Of a stretch of 64,000 bases of DNA, positions 47,177 to 55,808 are shown one piece after another (the stretch's first letter is position 1; every line of letters starts with the position of its first letter). Both the position numbers and the translations under genes were made by a program. The DNA comes from a virus: positions 1-64,000 of IMG/VR virus record IMGVR_UViG_3300032315_000608, one strand, 5' to 3'. Under the pieces are notes generated by a model. The model was not told the DNA's origin, did no database searches, and was given only the letters and a program-made list of their open reading frames with translations.

Positions 47177-47447
47177 AGTAGTAGTATTTTCCTTTCAACC
47201 TTCCCCTGCTCGCGCAAAGGGTAGGTTATGATTTATAGTAAGTACGCCAACCCCTATCGAGGTTATCCGTCCTCACTACGACTCAAAACTTTTCCCTGGC
47301 GGCATCCCAGAGCTTTTAATGCCCGAATTCTGCTAGACCGTCTCAATCTTTATAGGTCTTGTTCAGTAAGGATCTCAATCTTTATACCTGTGCTGAACTA
47401 GTTAAAAGTATCAACCGGATGGAACGTGTCAATAGCTTTTAACAAAT
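47177..47447 (-). promoter_or_regulatory. Capsid-gene leader region
   Basis: The largest gap in the virion operon. On the - strand it contains TTGACA-16-TACTTT at 47432-47405. It also has a GTTCAG/CTGAAC inverted repeat (47361-47366 and 47393-47398), two direct copies of TATAAAGATTGAGA (+ strand 47341-47354 and 47373-47386, 32 bp apart), and AAGGAA before the capsid ATG. It holds no credible gene. Confidence 0.55.
47405..47432 (-). promoter_or_regulatory. Candidate capsid promoter
   Basis: Consensus TTGACA (47432-47427), 16-base spacer, TACTTT (47410-47405). A message from here would carry a leader of about 220 bases before the capsid start. Confidence 0.42.
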
Positions 47448-48653
47448 TTATTTCATTCCCCGTTCAAGGGCTTCGACAAAGCTGATATTAGCTGGTATTT
47501 CAACCCCGCCACCCTTCGCTCCACCGGAAGAAGGCATGGTGGATCGAAGTTCTTTAGTCAGCTTCTCAAGTTCAGAAATACGGGTCTGAGTCTTGGCCAC
47601 GTAATCCTGAAATACATTCATAACCACAGGCATAGCCGCAGCATTAAAGGTTAACTTGGCTTTAGCCCTAGGATCAAGCTCAGTATTTTCAATCTGCATG
47701 GCCTGCTGTTGGATATTGTTTAAGGTGCTATTCCAAGCTTCATTCCCCTCAATAGGGCGCAATAGAGCATTTTCTTTTTGGAGATTTTGCCACTCAGACT
47801 CATAAGCAGTTTTAACCTCTGACTCTATTCTCTGCTGAAAAGCTGTCGCTTCCTTCTGCTCTTCGGCTTGGATCATCTGTAACACAGTATTAACATCTTT
47901 AGTTAGAACTTCTCGTCTATCAAAGACCCTTTGAAGTTCTTCTGCCTTGCTTCGAATAGCTAAAGAATCTACTGGGTCAAATGCACTTGTGGCTTCTTTT
48001 AACAAGGCGCGACGTTTTGCTGGGTCTGGCTCAACCATTGCGGCGTAGATATTCCGGGGATCAACTCCCTCGTAAAGCTTGGTGATATCGGAAACTTCTT
48101 GCTGAATGCTGTTTAAAGGCTCAGTAACGGCTTGTTTATATTCCCTGGTAGATTCCAGTCGAGAGAACTTCAACTCATTCTCGTACTCATCGCGCTCCTG
48201 CTTGAGCGTATTAAGCTGGTTCTGCAAATCAATCTGCTCGACCGAATTAGTGGGAGCTTCGGAAACTTTGCCTTCAAGTTCTTTCAGCTTTGAGCGTGCT
48301 TCGCGCAAATCTTTGGTTAAACGGGCCCAAGCAGTCTGAGCTTCGGGCTTAAGATTCTCGGGTGCTTTAACATCCAAGTCATCGGAAACAGCTTCTGTCT
48401 TCGTGACTTCTTCTTGTCCAGTCATCCGTTTAGTCAAAATATCGAGAGGATTGGTGGAGGTAGACGCATCAGTCTTGGCTACTTCAACGGGTTTTGTGGT
48501 TTCGGCTGGGGCCGTCACAGCGGTTGCGACGGGAGCTTCAGTCGCGGGAGCTTTGTCTAGGGCTTCAAATCCAGCATCAAATGCATCGGCAAAACTAAGA
48601 TTTTCCGATCCTGTTGCTGTAGATGTGGGTTCTGCGGTTGCTGTTTCACTCAT
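47448..48653 (-). CDS. Scaffolding protein
   Basis: 401 residues, strongly acidic and helical, with long coiled-coil stretches (RDEYENELKFSRLESTREYK) and an Ala/Thr/Glu-rich disordered N-terminus. The C-terminus (IPANISFVEALERGMK) is a short amphipathic helix as in scaffold-capsid contacts. Lies between portal and capsid genes, where scaffolds are usual. No protease motif is seen. Confidence 0.75.
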   Translation of the reverse strand: MSETATAEPTSTATGSENLSFADAFDAGFEALDKAPATEAPVATAVTAPAETTKPVEVAKTDASTSTNPLDILTKRMTGQEEVTKTEAVSDDLDVKAPENLKPEAQTAWARLTKDLREARSKLKELEGKVSEAPTNSVEQIDLQNQLNTLKQERDEYENELKFSRLESTREYKQAVTEPLNSIQQEVSDITKLYEGVDPRNIYAAMVEPDPAKRRALLKEATSAFDPVDSLAIRSKAEELQRVFDRREVLTKDVNTVLQMIQAEEQKEATAFQQRIESEVKTAYESEWQNLQKENALLRPIEGNEAWNSTLNNIQQQAMQIENTELDPRAKAKLTFNAAAMPVVMNVFQDYVAKTQTRISELEKLTKELRSTMPSSGGAKGGGVEIPANISFVEALERGMK

Positions 48654-48668
48654 AGTTTATTTTCCTTA

Positions 48669-48959
48669 TTATTGGTTTGTTGTGTCTATTTTGGTTTCCC
48701 AAGGTTCCGGAAGATTAGTTGGTTCTCCGGCTTCTTCTGACAGGGTTGAAAGGACGCGAATTGCCTCGAAGTAACCTTCTCTTCGTGCGTTTAGAGTCGC
48801 ATTCCAATCAATGAAATCAACATTCGGGGGAGGAAGAGTTGCTGATGGAGTACCAAGGTTCAATAAAACTCGCACCAAAGATTCACCGGCTTCTGATTTG
48901 CGGAAAGCTCTCCAGGCGTTCTTAAGATCGGTTCTTTTATTCCAATCGTTTAACGTCAT
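48669..48959 (-). CDS. Hypothetical protein, 96 aa
   Basis: ATGA-coupled to the portal gene upstream. Helical, with Trp/Arg (DWNKRTDLKNAWRAFRKSEA) and a central Pro-rich turn. Possibly a head assembly factor; nothing specific is seen. Confidence 0.62.
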   Translation of the reverse strand: MTLNDWNKRTDLKNAWRAFRKSEAGESLVRVLLNLGTPSATLPPPNVDFIDWNATLNARREGYFEAIRVLSTLSEEAGEPTNLPEPWETKIDTTNQ

Positions 48960-51265
48960 GCTTTTGGTGCGTTGGGTGTACTCATCGCAGCACGAAGGTT
49001 AGCTGCGGCTTGTGCGTCTTGTAAAGCTAATTTTTGTTTTAATTCCGCTTCTTTAAAGCGCGCATCAAGCTGTGCTCTCTCCTGCTTGAGTTGCATGTCG
49101 AGTTGATGCTCCTGCATTTTCATCTGCATCTGAGGCGAGATGCCCTGCACTTGACCTTGTTCTAAAGCGATTTGCTGCTGTTGTTCGTTGGCCGCTCGGA
49201 TATCCTGCTCGACATCCCTCTGTAAATTCACAACGGCTTCGCGTAAAAGGTTCATGGCGAGTTTAGCTTGGCCGATTTCCTGTTGCTTTGTCTTGTCGTC
49301 AACAATTCTAAGAAGGTGTTCATTCGAGTGCTCGTATACCATGGTGAGGAACATCATGGTCGCTTGCTTATCCTGAATCTGGTTGTTTTGAACAGCCTGA
49401 ACAATTGGTTGAGTTTCTTTTAAATGTACGGCCAAATGAATTGCATGATTTTCGTTAGGCATTACCGTCACCTGTCTGCCGGCTTGCATCGAGCCATTTT
49501 CAAGTTCTGCAATCTTAGCGTCAGCCGGGATGCGATTCTTGACATTAGGGTTTGGTAGATATCGATCGACCTGATCGTAACCAACACGAGCGGCTACTCG
49601 ATCTCGAATCGCATTGACCTGACCGAGTTCGTCAAATCTAGGTAGCATCTGCATGAACTCGTTGAAGGCTGACAAGCGAGCTGCTGGAGATCCAAGTCCA
49701 ACTGCCCTTACGGCGTCAACATCATAAACAGCTTTAACTGCTTCCCACGGAACACCACGTTCTTCGAGTCTGGTGCGGAATTTTATAGCTCCCTCAGATC
49801 CCTCTTCTCCAGGAACCCATGTATCGCGTTGTAGCCTTCTGAATTGTTCGCGTAGCAAACGTCCCCAAGGAACGTAGAACAAATTCATGGAGTTGGTGGT
49901 TAGTATCGCCTCGTTCGCAACTTGTGCTTCTACCTCCGTAGCCGTGCGTGGATTACCGGTAGGCGCATTCATTTGGGTTCGGTAAGAGCCAGTATTGCTC
50001 TGACGAACCATCGCCATCTCGTTTACAATCGGCTGCACATTCGCGGCCAAATTTGGATACTGAGTTTGAACAACATTCAATCCTGGAGGCAGAAAGGATA
50101 ATGGTCCAGAATAAGCCATCGTCATCTTGGATACATCTTCTGCGCTCTGCGGTTGCAAGAGAACTGAGGTCTGCAACATGGCTCCATCTGCCATGGCGCA
50201 ACGCAAACGATTGGTCATCTGAATGTGCGGGAAAATCTTATAACCTAAACCACGAATCGAATAATAAAGACCATTACCAATGCCATAAGTAAAGATATGG
50301 AAAGCCTCCGAAGCGGTCTTAAATCTATGGAGTTTTTTAAACAAGAAATCGCCAGAACCGTCACGAAGTCCAATGGCGTGGGAATAAGTTCCATCAAATT
50401 CCCTTACGTAATAATGAATGACGTGAATTTCTTTTGCTCGAACGTAAGAAAAATAAAGATCATTCGACTTTAACTGTCTTTGCAATTCTTCCCAGTTAAG
50501 ACCGTCGCTAGGATAAGTTGAAGTGGCATTGCGGATCGCCTCTCTTACTGCGTCTACATTCCAACCCGCTTCTTCTGCAACCTTTGGATTCTCAATATAT
50601 TGATAAAGTTCGTGGACCAAAAAAATCCTTCGAACAGCAGCAAACTCCACCTTATCTTCTGTGGCGGGAGTTCCGCGGGGCATGAAGAAATCTCCAATTG
50701 GGCATACAGTCCACTGCCAATTTCGTTCGTCTTCAAAATAAGCAACACCAAGACCTTGAGCTACAAAGTAATAGGAAAGTAACTGTTGTTTAAAATAAAA
50801 GCTGGACCAATCTTTTGTAAGAAGGCGTGTGAACTCTTCTGCAATTATAGACGCGTATTCTTCACGCTGGCTCTCATCGCCAAATCTTGTTTTAACATTA
50901 ATCAATCGATCAACAGAAGTAATCAAATCATTGTAGGACGTAAGGGCTTTTTCCAAATCTGCCCCGGCTTCACCGAAGTTCAGATTGGCTCTATAGCTTT
51001 GACCGAGTCTACGTAAGGCAACGGGATCATAAGGGGCGGCTCCGTCGAACATGTCCATAATACGGGCGCGGTCGCGGGCTCCCTGCTCGTCCGCCATGTA
51101 TAAAGATTGATAGATTGAAAAGAGCCCGTTCTGGTCGGTGATCCTAGTTTTTGGTGCTTTTCCGGTTGGTGATAGCGTTTTTAGATAATCATCAGGAACG
51201 GAATTCGTATTGTATTGAGGTTCCACAAGTCCAACTAGTATGGGGGAAGCCAATATTCCTGTCAA
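48956..51265 (-). CDS. Portal protein
   Basis: 769 residues, next to the large terminase. The body (residues 60-500) has the helical and beta segments expected of a podoviral portal, e.g. YFVAQGLGVAYFEDERNWQW and GPLSFLPPGLNVVQTQY. The C-terminal 120 residues form a Gln-rich coiled coil (QEHQLDMQLKQERAQLDARF) suited to an internal barrel. TTG start at 51265 with AAAAAGGA just upstream, 9 bases after the terminase stop. It forms the dodecameric channel for DNA packaging. Confidence 0.82.
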   Translation of the reverse strand: MTGILASPILVGLVEPQYNTNSVPDDYLKTLSPTGKAPKTRITDQNGLFSIYQSLYMADEQGARDRARIMDMFDGAAPYDPVALRRLGQSYRANLNFGEAGADLEKALTSYNDLITSVDRLINVKTRFGDESQREEYASIIAEEFTRLLTKDWSSFYFKQQLLSYYFVAQGLGVAYFEDERNWQWTVCPIGDFFMPRGTPATEDKVEFAAVRRIFLVHELYQYIENPKVAEEAGWNVDAVREAIRNATSTYPSDGLNWEELQRQLKSNDLYFSYVRAKEIHVIHYYVREFDGTYSHAIGLRDGSGDFLFKKLHRFKTASEAFHIFTYGIGNGLYYSIRGLGYKIFPHIQMTNRLRCAMADGAMLQTSVLLQPQSAEDVSKMTMAYSGPLSFLPPGLNVVQTQYPNLAANVQPIVNEMAMVRQSNTGSYRTQMNAPTGNPRTATEVEAQVANEAILTTNSMNLFYVPWGRLLREQFRRLQRDTWVPGEEGSEGAIKFRTRLEERGVPWEAVKAVYDVDAVRAVGLGSPAARLSAFNEFMQMLPRFDELGQVNAIRDRVAARVGYDQVDRYLPNPNVKNRIPADAKIAELENGSMQAGRQVTVMPNENHAIHLAVHLKETQPIVQAVQNNQIQDKQATMMFLTMVYEHSNEHLLRIVDDKTKQQEIGQAKLAMNLLREAVVNLQRDVEQDIRAANEQQQQIALEQGQVQGISPQMQMKMQEHQLDMQLKQERAQLDARFKEAELKQKLALQDAQAAANLRAAMSTPNAPKA

Positions 51266-51274
51266 TCATCCTTT

Positions 51275-53014
51275 TTAGGAATTCAGGAAGGAGGATTCGG
51301 ATACGACCGAGTCTAGCTTCTTGGCTTGCGTCTGCCATGAAGACCTGAGTTTACCTCCAACTAGAGAGCCGGCTGAGATACCAAGCTTTTGTCTGGCTAG
51401 GTCTAAGCCAAGGAAAAACGCATCCGCCAAATCGGGCGACTTACCTAAACGCAATTTGTAGTCTCTTTTGGGTTCAACTGTTACTTTGCCCCCCGCGGTA
51501 GTATTGTATTTCCTGCCGGTCATCTCTTTTGCAAGATCTGGCACAATCCCCCTCAACTGCCCCGACCTCATATACTCCACGCCAGAAAACCATAGTTCCG
51601 TAACTCGATTGGTGTACTTATCCAAGCCGCGAATAGGGTTAGTTATACTGACGGGAAGTGTCGACGCTTTTTCACCAAACTTAATTCGTAGAATTCGATT
51701 CGACCATATTTCAGATAAAATGTCGCAAAAAGGATCTCCTGCTCCGGTGGCGTCGATAGCCAATCTTTCGGGAGGCACGCCGGACTCTTGGCAAACACGC
51801 ATAACTTCTTTAGCGATCTGGAAGTTGCGAGGCTCTGCTTTAGTCACGTCTTCACGAAGATTATGAAATTTGTGTAGAGCGACCGCCGGCCCAGACTCTT
51901 CGGTTTGACCGTACTTAAGAATAGCCAATACGGATCTGTCTCCTCCATTTGTAAACGCAGGATCGAATCCGGCCAGGTAAAGAGGGGGCTGAGACCATCT
52001 TGGCTCTTTAGTGACATCATATTTCCTAAAGTCTGCTTCTGAATATATACCTTCCTCTGCTCCGACGGGCGCGGGGAAGCTACGTATGAATCGCCAGAAA
52101 GAAAGAGAGTTCTCGCCTTCGTTATCGATTGCGTACTTAACTTGCTTGGAGGTTAGCAAAAAAGGCCATTTGTCGTCGTGCTCAATGTTCGGAGTTTTTA
52201 ATCCGTCAAGGTGAATACATTTTCCCGTCTTTGTTTCCCATTCTTCTGCGTCGACTGTAATTGAATTCCACCCGTCTTTCGGCGTGGAGAATACTCCAAA
52301 CGGATCGTATTGCGAGTTGAAGTTCCCTAAGGCTACGCATTGAAACTGGGGGTTTGCATTAAGATTGGAGATGGCTTCAAACACGGAATTAGTTACGTCC
52401 GTCGCTTCGTCGATAATCAAAAACACTCTTTTGTTTTTCAATCCGATAAGTTTTGCTGTCGCTTCTTTTTCTTTGTCTGGACTTGACGGAACCAGGGTAA
52501 TAGACGAACGATCCGATGCTTCGCCCGATTCGGACGCGTCCAGAACAATCTTTCCCATCGAGTCAACTAACTTGCCCGGCAATCCTGGAACTTGCATATA
52601 CCGTTCACGAATTGATCCCCACAAACGTTTACGGGCTTCTCGAACGCTAGTCGTGGTAACCAGCACTAAAGTTTCGTGCGGGGCGCAAAGCCAATTTACA
52701 AGACCCCACATGGCCATAGTCGATGTTTTTGCGGAAGACTTCGGGCCGGAAATAGCTAAATAGTTTTCTTCGCAGGCTCGCTCAATCATCCAGTCGGCCC
52801 AAGGATGCCAGTGAAAACCATTTTTGCTTTTTGTTTTATGGTAGGGCCAAAGCAGATTCACTACATTCTTAAAATGCTGGGCTTTACCCAAACCTCCGTC
52901 TTCAGGCTTCAATCCCATTTTGAAAGCCAATAATTCGATGTCGAGGTCTCCAGCTCCATCTGGCCAGGACTTTCCATATTTTTCTATAGGCAAGGGACTA
53001 CTCTGCATAATCAC
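51275..53014 (-). CDS. terL: Terminase large subunit
   Basis: 579 residues from GTG 53014 (or 577 from ATG 53008; neither has a Shine-Dalgarno). Walker A GPKSSAKTS (90-98) and Walker B VFLIIDEAT (Asp202, Glu203) form the packaging ATPase. The nuclease domain has Asp351 (GFDPAFT), Asp421 (IDATGAGD) and a C-terminal SPDLADAFFLGLDL. Together they translocate DNA into the prohead and cut the concatemer. First gene of the virion operon. Confidence 0.93.
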   Translation of the reverse strand: MIMQSSPLPIEKYGKSWPDGAGDLDIELLAFKMGLKPEDGGLGKAQHFKNVVNLLWPYHKTKSKNGFHWHPWADWMIERACEENYLAISGPKSSAKTSTMAMWGLVNWLCAPHETLVLVTTTSVREARKRLWGSIRERYMQVPGLPGKLVDSMGKIVLDASESGEASDRSSITLVPSSPDKEKEATAKLIGLKNKRVFLIIDEATDVTNSVFEAISNLNANPQFQCVALGNFNSQYDPFGVFSTPKDGWNSITVDAEEWETKTGKCIHLDGLKTPNIEHDDKWPFLLTSKQVKYAIDNEGENSLSFWRFIRSFPAPVGAEEGIYSEADFRKYDVTKEPRWSQPPLYLAGFDPAFTNGGDRSVLAILKYGQTEESGPAVALHKFHNLREDVTKAEPRNFQIAKEVMRVCQESGVPPERLAIDATGAGDPFCDILSEIWSNRILRIKFGEKASTLPVSITNPIRGLDKYTNRVTELWFSGVEYMRSGQLRGIVPDLAKEMTGRKYNTTAGGKVTVEPKRDYKLRLGKSPDLADAFFLGLDLARQKLGISAGSLVGGKLRSSWQTQAKKLDSVVSESSFLNS

Positions 53015-53028
53015 TTGACAGTTGTCAA
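53015..53028. promoter_or_regulatory. TTGACA-GT-TGTCAA palindrome at divergent junction
   Basis: A perfect inverted repeat, lying between the - strand terminase and the + strand nuclease gene. It presents a TTGACA box to both strands, but I see no good -10 on either, so it may be an operator. Confidence 0.42.
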
Positions 53029-53071
53029 TTTGAGTTCACTCTACCCAGCACGATGAACATACCCCTAAAAA

Positions 53072-53473
53072 ATGAACAGTTGTACAAAAGGCAAAGTCGG
53101 AGAGCGTGAGTGGCGCGACGTCCTCAAGGCGAAGGGCTTCGAAGCGCGCCGTGGTCGGCAGTTTTCCGGCAGTCCGGAATCGCCCGACGTTGTCAGCAAC
53201 CTCCCATTTCACTTTGAAGTCAAGCGGGTTGAGGCCCTCAACATTAACAAAGCTATGGAACAGGCCAAACGAGACAGTGGCAAGAGTGTGCCAGTGGTGG
53301 CCCATAGAAAAAACAAGTGCGCGTGGCTTGTTACGATGGCTGCGGAAGATTGGCTTGAACTAGTTCGTGAAAAGCATTCAGACGCTTGTTCAACTCCGCC
53401 CGTGGCAGGAGAAATCAAAAAGTATTATACTTCAGGCAATTCAGAACCACTCGATCGCGCTGGATTGCTCTGA
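53072..53473 (+). CDS. PD-(D/E)XK endonuclease (resolvase-like)
   Basis: 133 residues. KVGEREWRDVLKAKGFEARR, then PESPDVVSNLPFHFEVKRVE, gives the E-x(n)-PD-x(n)-ExK active site of Holliday-resolvase-like phage nucleases. NKAMEQAKRDSGKSVPVVAH and LVTMAAEDWLEL follow as in that group. First gene of the replication arm. It overlaps the helicase gene by 107 bases, unusually long. Probably resolves or trims replication intermediates. Confidence 0.75.
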   Translation: MNSCTKGKVGEREWRDVLKAKGFEARRGRQFSGSPESPDVVSNLPFHFEVKRVEALNINKAMEQAKRDSGKSVPVVAHRKNKCAWLVTMAAEDWLELVREKHSDACSTPPVAGEIKKYYTSGNSEPLDRAGLL

Positions 53474-54671
53474 TACTGGAACGGGAAAAACTGTTACGGC
53501 TTGTGCTGTAGCAAAAGAACTTGGCTTTGAATTTGCCGTAATAGCCCCCAAGATTGTACTTCCAGCTTGGAAAAGTTGGTGTAGCACTTTCGGGCTACAG
53601 CCAAAATTTGTGCTTAACTATGAAAAGCTACGGACGGGTAATACAGAATTCATAACTAAACTGGCGAGCAAGCAGTGGAATTGGAAACATAAGGGAAAAG
53701 ATTTCCTTTATATATTTGACGAGGTGCATCGTTGCAAGAGTTACAAGTCTCAAAACGGAGCAATGCTCGAGGCCGCGGCTGGATCGAACGTTCTCATGCT
53801 GTCTGCTACCGCCGCGGGAAGTCCTATGGATATGCGTTTTACCGGGCGACTTCTCGGGCTTCACAACGGAGTGGATTACTTTAGATGGCTCCACAAAAAC
53901 GGTGTGGTCAAGGCTCCGTGGGGTGGCATGACATTCCGTGGCGGGAAGCGTGTGCTAACCGATATCCACTCCAAGATATTTCCGGCTAAAGGCGTTCGTA
54001 TTCGAATCAGTGAACTCGGGGATGCGTTTCCAAGTAACCAAGTAAACGCCGAGGTGCTGGACATATCTCCAAAGATTGGTGAGTTATACCAGAAAGTTGA
54101 AGAGGAGATTCTGGAATTAAAAGACCGGTCTCGTACTGACGCAGATCCAGAGAATCCTCTCACTAAACGTTTACGCATGAGGCAGGAAATCGAACTGCTT
54201 CGAGTTCCTGTAATTACGGAAATGGCGGAAGAGTTTATCGAGGAAGGCAAAAGCGTTGTGTGCTTTGTAAACTTTAGGCAAACACTCGATGCCATCGGGG
54301 AAAGAATGAAAAAACACAAACCGGTTTATATTCTTGGCGATCAAACAACCGACCAAAGAGAATCGGCAATTGCTTCTTTCCAAGCAAACAAGTCACACTT
54401 AATCATCTGCCAAATTGCGGCTGGCGGTGTAGGGGTCAGTCTTCATGATCTACACGGAAGGCCAAGAGTTTCGCTAATTAGTCCGACGTACTCTGCTGTT
54501 GATCTTAAACAAGCTCTCGGTCGTATTCATCGCACGGGAGCTAAAACTCCCGCGCTACAATACATCCTGTTCGCGGCTAGCTCGGTTGAAGAAGAGGTCA
54601 GTAAATCAGTAAAAGCAAAACTTCGGAATATTGATTTGCTGAACGACGGCGATTTACTCACTCACAATTAG
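53367..54671 (+). CDS. SNF2-like SF2 helicase/translocase
   Basis: 434 residues with a Q-motif-like LRPWQEKSK, motif I CSDTGTGKT (about 35-43), motif II FDEVH, motif III LSATA, motif V QIAAGGVGVSL and motif VI QALGRIHRTG. A complete compact helicase core without accessory domains. GTG start at 53367; TTG 53382 is an alternative, but the start must precede LRPWQ. Likely remodels replication or recombination structures. Confidence 0.85.
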   Translation: MKSIQTLVQLRPWQEKSKSIILQAIQNHSIALDCSDTGTGKTVTACAVAKELGFEFAVIAPKIVLPAWKSWCSTFGLQPKFVLNYEKLRTGNTEFITKLASKQWNWKHKGKDFLYIFDEVHRCKSYKSQNGAMLEAAAGSNVLMLSATAAGSPMDMRFTGRLLGLHNGVDYFRWLHKNGVVKAPWGGMTFRGGKRVLTDIHSKIFPAKGVRIRISELGDAFPSNQVNAEVLDISPKIGELYQKVEEEILELKDRSRTDADPENPLTKRLRMRQEIELLRVPVITEMAEEFIEEGKSVVCFVNFRQTLDAIGERMKKHKPVYILGDQTTDQRESAIASFQANKSHLIICQIAAGGVGVSLHDLHGRPRVSLISPTYSAVDLKQALGRIHRTGAKTPALQYILFAASSVEEEVSKSVKAKLRNIDLLNDGDLLTHN

Positions 54672-54674
54672 CAC

Positions 54675-54703
54675 TTGACGATTACGTTTTTAGGGTCACA
54701 ATC
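54675..54703 (+). promoter_or_regulatory. Candidate promoter for split nuclease
   Basis: TTGACG (54675-54680), 17-base spacer, ACAATC (54698-54703). Predicted start about 54710, 6 bases before the ATG at 54716. Confidence 0.35.
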
Positions 54704-54715
54704 CACGGCACGCTG

Positions 54716-54952
54716 ATGGATACACAACACGCAAGATATAGCCCTAGCACCCTTAAAAGCCGGGAATTATGCCCAGGCTACGAACCTAAACGGGATGGAG
54801 AAGTTCACATAGTTACCCAACGTGGTACCGCTATGCATTACGCTTGCGAGATGTCCGACTTTTCAAAACTAAACGCCGACGAAACCAAGCTGGTTATGAA
54901 ATGCTTGGATTACATTGAGCGTTTAAGATCGGAGTTATCTACCGATGCTTGA
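54716..54952 (+). CDS. DUF2800-type nuclease, N-terminal part (split)
   Basis: 78 residues reading HARYSPSTLKSRELCPGYEP, then QRGTAMHYACEM. This is the N-terminal block of DUF2800-type PD-(D/E)XK proteins (HA..SPS..ERW..CPG...GT.AH). The frame stops at 54952, and the rest of the domain continues in another frame from 54945. Either the protein works as two chains, a ribosomal frameshift joins them, or the sequence has an indel. Confidence 0.72.
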   Translation: MDTQHARYSPSTLKSRELCPGYEPKRDGEVHIVTQRGTAMHYACEMSDFSKLNADETKLVMKCLDYIERLRSELSTDA

Positions 54953-55808
54953 TCTAAAAGAAATTAAGTTAGAGGTTTTTGACCAATGGGGTTTTGTCGA
55001 CCGATTGATGATTCGTGGGGATAAGGCTCATCTTATTGATTACAAATTTGGATTTAACCCTGTTGACGATGCGGAGCATAATGCTCAGATGTGGGCCTAT
55101 ACTTTAGGCGTTTTTGATAAACACGACTATATCAAAGAAGTTACTGTACACATTTTACAACCTCGTCTAGATCTTATCTTCACTCACACATTTACCCGTG
55201 AGGGAGACTACGAAAGAATACACAAACGAATAAAAGGAATCATCGACAAATGCAAAAATCATACAGAAGCCGATTACACGCCTGGGGATCAATGCGTTTA
55301 CTGCCACAAGCTAGCAGACTGCCCAGCAGTCCACGGAGCCACAATGCAGATCGTTAAAGCTTATGACATGGCGCATGACGCTCAATTGCCAGAACTATTT
55401 CAACCCGGCCAGTTGTCCACGCCAGAGCGTAGGGCTCAAGCCCAGCGTATAGCGATGGTCATGGAGGCTTGGTGCTCCAGCGTTCGTAAACATAATTTAG
55501 AATTTGCCAAAGAGGGTGGTGAAATACCGGGCTATGGATTGAAAGAAATCCAGGGCCGCAGGGAAATTAAAGACTCTCAGAAAGCTTGGGATTTGGTGAA
55601 AGGTAAACTTACTCCAGAGGAGTTCAGCTCCGCCTGCGAGATTAAGTTCACAGATTTGGCCGATCTAGTTGCGGCCAAGGCGCCTCGCGGTCAGAAGACC
55701 GTGGCGAAAGAACAACTGGAAGATGACCTCATCGCTGCCGAAGCAATGACGCGTGGTGAGCCATCTTATCAACTAAGAAAAAATAAAGAGATAAAACAAA
55801 TAAAATGA
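54945..55808 (+). CDS. DUF2800-type nuclease, C-terminal part (split)
   Basis: 287 residues beginning MLDLKEIKLEVFDQWGFVDR. The catalytic core is FVDRLMIRGDKAHLIDYKFG (Asp, DYK) with QMWAYTLG helix, followed by CVYCHKLADC, a cysteine set close to the iron-sulphur or zinc cluster of Cas4/AddB-type nucleases. Eight-base overlap (ATGCTTGA) with the N-terminal part. Likely a recombination or end-processing nuclease. Confidence 0.78.
   Translation: MLDLKEIKLEVFDQWGFVDRLMIRGDKAHLIDYKFGFNPVDDAEHNAQMWAYTLGVFDKHDYIKEVTVHILQPRLDLIFTHTFTREGDYERIHKRIKGIIDKCKNHTEADYTPGDQCVYCHKLADCPAVHGATMQIVKAYDMAHDAQLPELFQPGQLSTPERRAQAQRIAMVMEAWCSSVRKHNLEFAKEGGEIPGYGLKEIQGRREIKDSQKAWDLVKGKLTPEEFSSACEIKFTDLADLVAAKAPRGQKTVAKEQLEDDLIAAEAMTRGEPSYQLRKNKEIKQIK

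Noticed and set aside
53015-53028. TTGACA palindrome read as back-to-back promoters
   Set aside because: No acceptable -10 on either strand, and on the - strand initiation would fall inside the terminase gene. Kept only as a palindrome.
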